From assembly GCA_026193435.1 (NCBI GenBank), contig JAPHUN010000131.1:1-9080 (forward strand): a DNA stretch of 9,080 nucleotides, read 5' to 3'. Below the pieces are notes generated by a model. It searched no databases, had not been told where the DNA came from, and saw nothing but the letters and a program-made list of their open reading frames with translations. This document shows positions 1 to 5,374 of this stretch, in pieces. This DNA is from Chlorobium sp. Lineage in GTDB: Bacteria; Bacteroidota; Chlorobiia; Chlorobiales; Chlorobiaceae. The position numbers and the translations under genes are program-made. Position 1 is the first letter of the stretch; each line of letters starts with the position of its first letter.

Positions 1-1
1 G

Positions 2-78
2 AAAGTCAAAAGTCAAAAGTCAAAAGGCAAAAGTCAAAAGGGAAAAGGCACAAGGGAAAAGTTACAAGGTGAAAGGGA
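2..78 (+). repeat. Heptamer repeat array, AAAGTCA type, copy 1
   Basis: Eleven consecutive 7-bp units run in phase from base 2 to 78. The first three are exact AAAGTCA, and later ones drift (AAAGGCA, AAAGGGA, CAAGGGA, AAAGTTA, CAAGGTG). The + strand is almost pure purine. The period of 7 is not a multiple of 3 and the units decay towards the right, so this looks like non-coding tandem DNA rather than a coding repeat. It sits about 78 bp upstream of the HlyD-type gene, and a related array follows that gene. Short heptamer arrays of this kind are known in cyanobacterial genomes; their presence in green sulfur bacteria is my recollection. The array may continue left beyond the window. Confidence 0.9.
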
Positions 79-155
79 GTGCAAAACTCTGTCACTATTC
101 AGGCAGTTATGATTCTTGGCTGAAGGCGGAATAAAAGCGTTAAATATCGGATAGA

Positions 156-1328
156 ATGAAAATTTCAAAAACACAGCGTATAGGCGCGATTGCGTTTCTG
201 GTTGTAGCTGCAATTCTGATTGTCGTGATGAGACCTTCCCCGTTGCAGGTGGATTCGGAGTCTGTATTCAGGGGGGAGCTCATTGTAACCCTTGACGGAG
301 AAGGCTCGACAAGGGTACGCGACAGCTATACCGTTGCTTCTCCGGTGAATGGACGAGTGGAGCGTATCAGCCTTGAAGAGGGCGAGGTTGTGCTGAAAAA
401 CAGCGTTGTGGCGCGGGTAACCTCACCTCCGCTCAATGCACGTGAGTTTGAAGAGGCACAGGCCAGGGCACGTTCGGCTGAGGCTCTGCTTGAGGCTGTG
501 CGTGCAGGTGAACGACAGGTGGAGATAGATCTTCGACAGGCTGAAAGAAAATTCAGGAGGTACAGCAACCTCTATCGAAACGGTGCGGTCTCTTCGGAAA
601 CCTACGAAGATGCGCGAACCGCGTGGCAGGTTCTTCAGAAACAGTATCAGGCCGCGCGTCTCAATGTGGAATCGGCACGCTATGACCTCGATGCCGCGCG
701 ATCGGCCATCAATCAGTCTGAAAGCGGTACATCGATTGATATTTCGGCACCGGACAGCGGCAGGGTGTTGAGAATATTTGAAAAAAGCGAGCGGGTCGTT
801 CCGGCTGGAACTCCGCTTGTCGAAATAGGTGATTCCCGGAATATCGAAGTGGTGATCGACGTGCTTTCAGCAGATGCTGTCAAGGTTGAGCCCGGGATGC
901 AGGTGCAGGTTGAGGAGTGGGGAGGAGGGACGGTGCTTTTCGGAAAAGTCAGGACTGTTGAGCCGGCTGCATTCACAAAAATATCCGCCCTCGGTATTGA
1001 GGAAAAGCGTGTCAATATCATTGTCGATCTGGAGGACGATGAAGTAAAGCTGGGGGATAACTACCGTGTGCAGGCGAAAATAGTTCTCTGGAAAGGCGAA
1101 GATATTCTTCAGGTTCCGGTCAGCAGTATTTTTCGTGGTAATGAAGGGTGGAATGTTTTCATGATAAACGGGAGCAGGGCGGAAATCGTGCCGATAACGA
1201 TAGGTCGTCGAGGCGCCTACTACGCTGAGGTGCTTGACGGTCTTGAAGAGGGAGAAGAGGTTGTGATTCATCCCACCAATGATCTCGACAACGGTATGAG
1301 GGTCAAGGTGAGAGGTGATGGGACGTGA
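156..1328 (+). CDS. HlyD/MFP-family efflux periplasmic adaptor protein
   Basis: Predicted membrane-anchored adaptor that links an inner-membrane exporter (ABC or RND type) to an outer-membrane channel. Visible layout of the 390 residues: an N-terminal membrane anchor at about 9-25; the first half of a lipoyl-like domain at 57-92 (ASPVNGRV, then a turn near LEEGEVV); a long charged helical hairpin at about 95-189, the adaptor coiled coil; the second lipoyl half at 192-226 (SAPDSGRVL, PAGTPLVEIGD); a beta-barrel domain at about 228-312; and a membrane-proximal domain at 314-386. The length is normal for the family. The ATG at 156 is preceded by a weak GGA four bases upstream. It is flanked on both sides by heptamer repeat arrays. 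No pump gene lies in the window, so the partner, if linked, must be to the left. The substrate cannot be inferred. Confidence 0.9.
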   Translation: MKISKTQRIGAIAFLVVAAILIVVMRPSPLQVDSESVFRGELIVTLDGEGSTRVRDSYTVASPVNGRVERISLEEGEVVLKNSVVARVTSPPLNAREFEEAQARARSAEALLEAVRAGERQVEIDLRQAERKFRRYSNLYRNGAVSSETYEDARTAWQVLQKQYQAARLNVESARYDLDAARSAINQSESGTSIDISAPDSGRVLRIFEKSERVVPAGTPLVEIGDSRNIEVVIDVLSADAVKVEPGMQVQVEEWGGGTVLFGKVRTVEPAAFTKISALGIEEKRVNIIVDLEDDEVKLGDNYRVQAKIVLWKGEDILQVPVSSIFRGNEGWNVFMINGSRAEIVPITIGRRGAYYAEVLDGLEEGEEVVIHPTNDLDNGMRVKVRGDGT

Positions 1329-1335
1329 GGGGTGG

Positions 1336-1398
1336 GAAGGGAAAGGGTAAAAGTCAAAAAGCAAAAGGTAAAGGGCAAAAGGGAAGAGGGAGAAGGTA
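1336..1398 (+). repeat. Heptamer repeat array, AAAGTCA type, copy 2
   Basis: Nine 7-bp units run in phase from 1336 to 1398: GAAGGGA, AAGGGTA, AAAGTCA, AAAAGCA, AAAGGTA, AAGGGCA, AAAGGGA, AGAGGGA, GAAGGTA. The family and strand are the same as the array at 2-78, but this copy is more degenerate. It starts 8 bp after the adaptor stop codon and ends 3 bp before the GTG start of the flavoprotein gene, so it fills the whole gap. The last units (GGGAGAAGG) double as the ribosome-binding site of the next gene. Confidence 0.8.
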
Positions 1399-1401
1399 TA
1401 C

Positions 1402-2763
1402 GTGAGAAGTAAGAAGCGTGGAGCCGGATATGGGCGGGTAAATAACCGGTCAGATGGTTTTGAGAGAAGCTCAGGGCACAGCTGTTCGGATCTTCTCATT
1501 ATTGGCGGAGGCGCTGCGGGGATGTGCGCGGCCTTCGCGGCCAGAAAAATGGCACGCAGTCAGGGAATCGGAGACGAGCAGTTCGTTATCACGATACTGG
1601 AAAGGAATTCTTCTGTCGGCGCAAAGATTCGTATTTCAGGCGGAGGCAGGTGTAATATCACTCATGCAGGCCCGGTTAAAGATCTTTTGCAGAAAGGGTT
1701 TCAGCGTAAGGTTGAGCAGCGGTTTCTCCGTCATGCCCTCCATGCATTTTCCAATGAGGATGTTCGCGCGATGCTCGCCACATGCGGAGTTGAAACAGCA
1801 GCTCGTGACGATGGAAAAGTATTTCCTGTTTCCCGAAATGCACGCGACGTGCTCGATGCGTTTCAGTCGATGCTCCGGAATGCCGGGGTTTATCTGGTTA
1901 CCGGGGAGAGAGTAACCCGTGCAGAGAGGTTGGAAGAGGGGTTCAGGGTTGTTTCTGAAGCCAGGGAGCATACCTGTCGCTTTCTTGTTCTTGCAACAGG
2001 CGGTGTTTCCTATCGACATACAGGTACAACAGGCGATGGACTGGATATTGCGATCTCGTTGGGACATAGTGTGGTGAAACCATCACCCGCCCTTGCTCCG
2101 ATCTATCTGAAGCCTCCTCCTCCGCAGGAGCTTGTGGGGGTTTCCCTGAGAGGCACAGGTTTACGGGTGCAGTGCTCTGGAACTGCTGTTTCCAGGAATG
2201 GAGATGTTCTGATTACGCATAAAGGCGTATCCGGCCCTGCATGTCTATCGCTTTCCGTAGATGCTGCCAGGTTGCTCAACAGCCATGGGAAAGGAGAGCT
2301 GATACTTGATTTTTTCCCTGATCATGCATCTGAAGACGTTGCAGTCCTGCTTCTGCGGCATGGTGAAGTACATGGTTCGCAGTTTATCCGTAAATATCTT
2401 CAGGCTCAAAAGACCTTACCCTCTGCGATGGTGCCGTATGTCATGCTTCAGGCAGGTATCGACCGCCAGGAGAAGTGGGGGAGTCTTACAAAAAAAGCCC
2501 GCCGGTCGCTTCAGCGTACCTTGAAGGACTTCTCCTTAGGCTGGCTGAAGTCAATTCCTCTTGATGCCGGAGAGGTTTCGGCGGGCGGAGTCGCGTTACA
2601 GGAGATTCATCCCGGGACCATGGAATCAAGAGTGTGCAGCGATCTGTTTCTCTGCGGAGAACTGCTTGATTACACCGGGGAGGTCGGCGGTTTCAACCTG
2701 CAGGCCGCTTTCTCAACGGGATGGCTTGCAGGTTCATCAATTCGTTACCCGGTACAGGCATAA
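1402..2763 (+). CDS. HI0933/YhiN-family NAD(P)/FAD-dependent oxidoreductase
   Basis: A soluble flavoprotein of the HI0933 (YhiN, 'BaiN-like') family, whose physiological reaction is generally unknown. Motifs seen in the 453 residues: the dinucleotide-binding GGGAAG at 35-40; the family signature KIRISGGGRCNITH at 75-88; LATGGVSYRHTGTTGDG at 197-213; THKGVSGPA at 272-280; and the C-terminal FAD-binding block at 394-444 (GGVALQEI, TMESR, CGELLD, GGFNLQAAFSTGWLAG). All family landmarks are present, so it should be functional. The start is GTG 1402. An in-frame stop at 1369-1371 and the absence of any other ATG, GTG or TTG before the GGGAAG motif make this the only conventional start. The ribosome site GGGAGAAGG lies in the upstream repeat. 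The roughly 30 residues before the nucleotide-binding fold are basic and longer than usual. The 3' end overlaps the convergent gene by 19 bp. Confidence 0.95.
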   Translation: MRSKKRGAGYGRVNNRSDGFERSSGHSCSDLLIIGGGAAGMCAAFAARKMARSQGIGDEQFVITILERNSSVGAKIRISGGGRCNITHAGPVKDLLQKGFQRKVEQRFLRHALHAFSNEDVRAMLATCGVETAARDDGKVFPVSRNARDVLDAFQSMLRNAGVYLVTGERVTRAERLEEGFRVVSEAREHTCRFLVLATGGVSYRHTGTTGDGLDIAISLGHSVVKPSPALAPIYLKPPPPQELVGVSLRGTGLRVQCSGTAVSRNGDVLITHKGVSGPACLSLSVDAARLLNSHGKGELILDFFPDHASEDVAVLLLRHGEVHGSQFIRKYLQAQKTLPSAMVPYVMLQAGIDRQEKWGSLTKKARRSLQRTLKDFSLGWLKSIPLDAGEVSAGGVALQEIHPGTMESRVCSDLFLCGELLDYTGEVGGFNLQAAFSTGWLAGSSIRYPVQA

Positions 2764-3674
2764 GAGGGTTTTTCTGTATTTTTTCTGTGCTCTTTAATCA
2801 CAAACCTGTGGCTGTCACGATCAAATGGCCCGCTTTCGTTCAGAAATACTCTGTTGTTTTCGAAACGTATTTTCATTGGGACGCTGACTTTTCTCTCATC
2901 TCCGCAAACATTATTTTTTACTCCGGGCGTAAAGAGGCGGCTTGAACCATCAGGATAGATGACTTCTACCTCGTTGTCTATGGTTGAAAGAGACGAGACG
3001 ATACCTTCTCTGTCAAACTGGAGAGAGTTCAGGTCACCGTGAATACCGTTTGGCTCGTTATCATAGGCGATCATTTTTCCTATCGGGGTCGGTACCGTTG
3101 TTTTCCTCAAAGGCTCATAGGAACGTATTTTCCCGTTTTCGTAAAACGCTATACCTGTTCTTGCCTCATGTTTTCCGTGATCTGTCGTAATCGAAGCGCT
3201 TTGTCCCGGCCAGAAGGTAATGCTCCTGGTTGCGCCGCTTTCATAGAACTGTATTGCGATGATTTTTGCTGAAATCCGTGCCACGGGAGTATCTATGATT
3301 GATTCCTGTGCAAGGGCCATTTCATTTTTCCAGGACCAGAACCCGCTGAGTTTTCCGTCGAGTGGAAAAATCCTCTTGAGAGCACCGCTTTCGTAAAAAG
3401 TGATCAACTCGGCAGGGATTTCTCCTGCAGGCGTTGTCATCATAGTCTGCTCTTGTAATGGAACCGATTTCAGGGTACCGTTTTTGTGGAAATAGATCGG
3501 TTTTCGGGCGCGACGTCCCATATCTTCAGTTTCATATTGCGGCACAAGATTTCCATAAGGTGTATGCAGTATATTAGCTTCCGAAATGTTGCAGCCATCC
3601 ATTTTTCTGTTTGAGAACAGTGTATGGAATTCTACGCCGTTAAGTTTACCAAAGGGAGTTTCAACGAAATTCAT
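2745..3674 (-). CDS. Conserved hypothetical protein with MORN/YwqK-like repeats
   Basis: A 309-residue protein with no signal peptide or membrane segment, so probably cytoplasmic. It is built from recurring strand-turn-strand units of the form 'YE-G-(R)S-(x)-PL': FHKNGTLKSVPL at 62-73, FYESGALKRIFPLDG at 93-107, FYESGATRSITF at 143-154, FYENGKIRSYEPL at 177-189, and a weaker FDREGIVSSL at 220-229. This resembles MORN-variant/YwqK repeats. As a whole it also resembles an uncharacterised family I recall from clostridia and other anaerobes (N-terminus like ETPFGKLNGVEFHT, core like ELITFYESGALKRIFPLDGK). The function is unknown and I do not assign one. The ATG at 3674 has no recognisable ribosome-binding site. 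The gene is convergent with the flavoprotein gene and shares its last 19 bases. Confidence 0.75.
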   Translation of the reverse strand: MNFVETPFGKLNGVEFHTLFSNRKMDGCNISEANILHTPYGNLVPQYETEDMGRRARKPIYFHKNGTLKSVPLQEQTMMTTPAGEIPAELITFYESGALKRIFPLDGKLSGFWSWKNEMALAQESIIDTPVARISAKIIAIQFYESGATRSITFWPGQSASITTDHGKHEARTGIAFYENGKIRSYEPLRKTTVPTPIGKMIAYDNEPNGIHGDLNSLQFDREGIVSSLSTIDNEVEVIYPDGSSRLFTPGVKNNVCGDERKVSVPMKIRFENNRVFLNESGPFDRDSHRFVIKEHRKNTEKPSYACTG

Positions 3675-3940
3675 GGTGCTATGGTTTAGCGCTTTTTAAC
3701 AAGGCAGTATCCATGAGTAGTATTATCAATAATTGTGCCAAAGAGGGGCGAATAACTAAAGACTTATTATTAAACACTATAGGGGATTACAGGCAATGGC
3801 GTGTTGATGGATTTACCTTACGAAAATGTAGGTATCCGCAGGTATAGTGCATTTTGGTAGGAATATATGCCACAGCGAGGCCGCGGTCTGGCGCAAAGGA
3901 TTGCAGAAAGAGCAGGGGGAAATTCCGGATCGAGAGCTGA
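3675..3940. other. Gap with no convincing gene; two tiny + strand ORFs
   Basis: This gap separates the start of the MORN-like gene from the end of the DinB-family gene and should hold the promoter of the former. Two short + strand frames begin here, each with a plausible ribosome site. One is a 44-codon ORF at 3713-3847 (AAGG eight bases before its ATG). The other is a 41-codon ORF at 3867-3992 (AGGA four bases before its ATG), which runs into the 3' end of the DinB-family gene on the other strand. I recognise neither protein. No terminator hairpin for the DinB-family gene is evident. The part around 3700-3800 is more AT-rich than the neighbouring genes. Confidence 0.6.
3725..3740 (-). promoter_or_regulatory. 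Possible sigma-54-like -24/-12 element
   Basis: On the - strand the sequence reads TGGCAC-AATTA-TTGAT, close to the RpoN consensus TGGCAC-N5-TTGCA. The -24 half is perfect. The -12 half has GA in place of the normally invariant GC, a serious mismatch. It lies about 50 bases upstream of the MORN-like gene start, which is a suitable distance. I see no clear sigma-70 promoter nearby. The call is weak and could be chance in AT-rich DNA. Confidence 0.2.
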
Positions 3941-4525
3941 TCAGATTGAAGAAGGGTTTTTTTCCTCGTTCGGTATGTGCATTCCGGGATAGATATTGCA
4001 GCTCATACCATAGAGGTCACAGGTGTTGATCTGTCTTCCTGTCAGTTTGAGATAGTAAAACAGCTGGGTTTTGTGCTGGTTCAGGTGATAGATCATATGA
4101 AGCAGGCGCTGTCCGAGTATCATGGGAGTTCTTGTCCATGGGGCAGGGGCAAATTTTCCGGAAAGATCCTCTTCTGAACATTTTTTCAGGCTTTTCAACG
4201 CAAGTTTTTTATCGTTGTCGAGGAGCTTTCTTGCATCATGGACACTGTTTGCAGAAGGCAGGAGGTTTGCCGACGGGAAAATCTGCTGAACGTCGAGTTC
4301 ATTGATTGAGAATTCTTCCCTGATATCCCATTCGCCGTTAATAAGGCCGTCAAAGGTGCTTCCGCAGGAATCGCTCATGTGCATGAGCAATTGTCCCATG
4401 CTCATCCAGTTGTGTCCGTGATCCGGTTTCCAGTCAAGTTCATCATCCTTGATCAGGCTCATCAGATGGTCAGTGACACCGTAGGTGTAGATGATCTCAT
4501 CAGAAAGCAGCTCTTTCCATTTCAT
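3941..4525 (-). CDS. DinB-family putative metal-dependent enzyme
   Basis: A 194-residue soluble protein with the four-helix DinB/YfiT fold pattern. Candidate metal ligands are His49 in the second helix (LLMHMSD) and His147 and His151 in the late helix (MIYHLNQHKTQLFYYL), which gives the H...H-x3-H triad typical of the family. His143 is a further nearby histidine. Family members include thiol (for example bacillithiol or mycothiol) dependent transferases and many uncharacterised stress-related proteins; the reaction here cannot be told from sequence. The start at ATG 4525 gives a normal N-terminal helix (KWKELLSDE) but has no strong ribosome site. The last 20 or so residues after the final helix are a polar tail. 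It stands alone on the - strand, downstream of the five-gene envelope cluster across a 138-bp gap, and may be transcribed separately. Confidence 0.85.
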   Translation of the reverse strand: MKWKELLSDEIIYTYGVTDHLMSLIKDDELDWKPDHGHNWMSMGQLLMHMSDSCGSTFDGLINGEWDIREEFSINELDVQQIFPSANLLPSANSVHDARKLLDNDKKLALKSLKKCSEEDLSGKFAPAPWTRTPMILGQRLLHMIYHLNQHKTQLFYYLKLTGRQINTCDLYGMSCNIYPGMHIPNEEKNPSSI

Positions 4526-4562
4526 AGGTTCAATCAGTGCGTTATCATGATATTCCTGGGGC

Positions 4563-4568
4563 AGTATA
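4563..4568 (-). promoter_or_regulatory. Possible -10 box (TATACT) for the DinB-family gene
   Basis: Reading leftwards, TATACT occurs about 38 bases upstream of the DinB-family start codon, inside the 138-bp gap between it and the upstream cluster. No good -35 hexamer is seen at 16-18 bases upstream (the 17-bp position reads AACAAC). I see no terminator hairpin in this gap for the genes upstream, so read-through from the cluster is possible. Confidence 0.25.
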
Positions 4569-4663
4569 ATGTAAGAAAAAATGTTGTTGTTCGCCAGTGT
4601 CCGACGAGCATATCCGGCAGGATCGCATCATGATCTTGATAGAAGAACAATTCCTGTGTCGCG

Positions 4664-5314
4664 TTATTTGTCAGAGGGTACGAAATGAGCTTCCACCGTA
4701 TTTGAAGGGTTTCCCACGGGTTTGCCTTCCTGATCAAGAGCGATGATGCGTATGTAGACGATTTCATTCGGGGGACTCTCAGAGGAATCAGCCCCGCCAA
4801 TGAGCTGGCCGATTGCGATATTGAACAGTTTTCTGTTTCCGAGCCCGTATTGCGTTATGACATGGTCGCTGGAGATGAGCCCTTCAGGATGCGCCCAGTT
4901 ATCGATCGTTTCGGGAAAAGGAAGTCTTGAAGCCTGCCAGATGGCGAATGCTGCACTCTGACCGGTTTTCCAGCTGAACCACCAGTCAGGATCGTTACGG
5001 TTTCGGGCTATAGTTGTCCTGTCACTGAAGGAGAAAAGCTTCTGTTGAGCGATTCCTCCGGTTCCGGTCCAGATTTGCAGGAAAATGTCGGAGGACTTCT
5101 CTTGTACCGGATCTTCTCCGGAGATCATGCTCTTTTCTTCGTGACGGGAAAACAGGTTGAGGATGGGATGATGCGTCCATGAGTCCGGTTGCCCCACATG
5201 ACTGTTGTTCGGAAGACTGTCTTTCGAAACAGGTTCATCGGCATGAGCAGACAAAGAAGTAGACGCTGCCAGCGAGATCAGTGCCATGACAGGAAGCACT
5301 ATGCGTTTCAACAA
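4664..5314 (-). CDS. Secreted protein of unknown function, possible Fn3-like end
   Basis: I start this gene at TTG 5314, not at the longer in-frame GTG 5374. The TTG has GGAG seven bases upstream and gives a textbook signal peptide (LKRIVLPVMALISLAAS, probable cleavage after AHA at residue 25), whereas the extra 20 upstream residues would spoil it. The product is 216 residues, predicted periplasmic or secreted. After a polar linker (26-75) comes a tryptophan-rich beta-type region at 76-172 (IFLQIWTGTG, DPDWWFSWKTG, AFAIWQASRLPFP). It ends with VYIRIIALDQEGKPVG-PSNTV at about 187-207, which resembles the last strands of fibronectin-III-like domains. No cysteine follows the signal, so it is not a lipoprotein. 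It is last in the cluster, 60 bp after the ydbH stop, which suggests a shared transcript. Its role is unknown. Confidence 0.72.
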   Translation of the reverse strand: MLKRIVLPVMALISLAASTSLSAHADEPVSKDSLPNNSHVGQPDSWTHHPILNLFSRHEEKSMISGEDPVQEKSSDIFLQIWTGTGGIAQQKLFSFSDRTTIARNRNDPDWWFSWKTGQSAAFAIWQASRLPFPETIDNWAHPEGLISSDHVITQYGLGNRKLFNIAIGQLIGGADSSESPPNEIVYIRIIALDQEGKPVGNPSNTVEAHFVPSDK

Positions 5315-5374
5315 GGGATAACTCCATATATTGGGAAAGAGGATGAGCAACTCTACAATTTTCAATATACACAC

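Noticed and set aside
3..134. Frame open from the window's left edge to a TAA at 132-134, lysine-rich then ending SGSYDSWLKAE
   Set aside because: The lysine-rich part is read from a 7-bp repeat that lacks stops in this frame by composition. The tail faintly recalls ABC-F proteins but is too short to support a call without upstream sequence.
1..1398. CRISPR array or insertion sequence ends suggested by repeats around the adaptor gene
   Set aside because: The units are 7 bp, contiguous and without spacers, both arrays are in direct orientation, and there is no transposase or cas gene.
867..1499. Long leftward ORF antisense to the adaptor gene, with a hydrophobic stretch
   Set aside because: It is a shadow of the adaptor frame. 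Its membrane-like stretch is simply the reverse translation of the purine-rich heptamer array, and it resembles no protein family.
4534..4800. 88-codon leftward ORF overlapping the end of the secreted protein gene
   Set aside because: Most of it is an alternative frame of the secreted protein gene; the remainder in the gap shows no motif, signal or ribosome site.
5315..5374. Twenty-residue N-terminal extension of the secreted protein from GTG 5374
   Set aside because: The extension puts a second hydrophobic stretch before a complete signal peptide, while the TTG at 5314 has GGAG at proper spacing.
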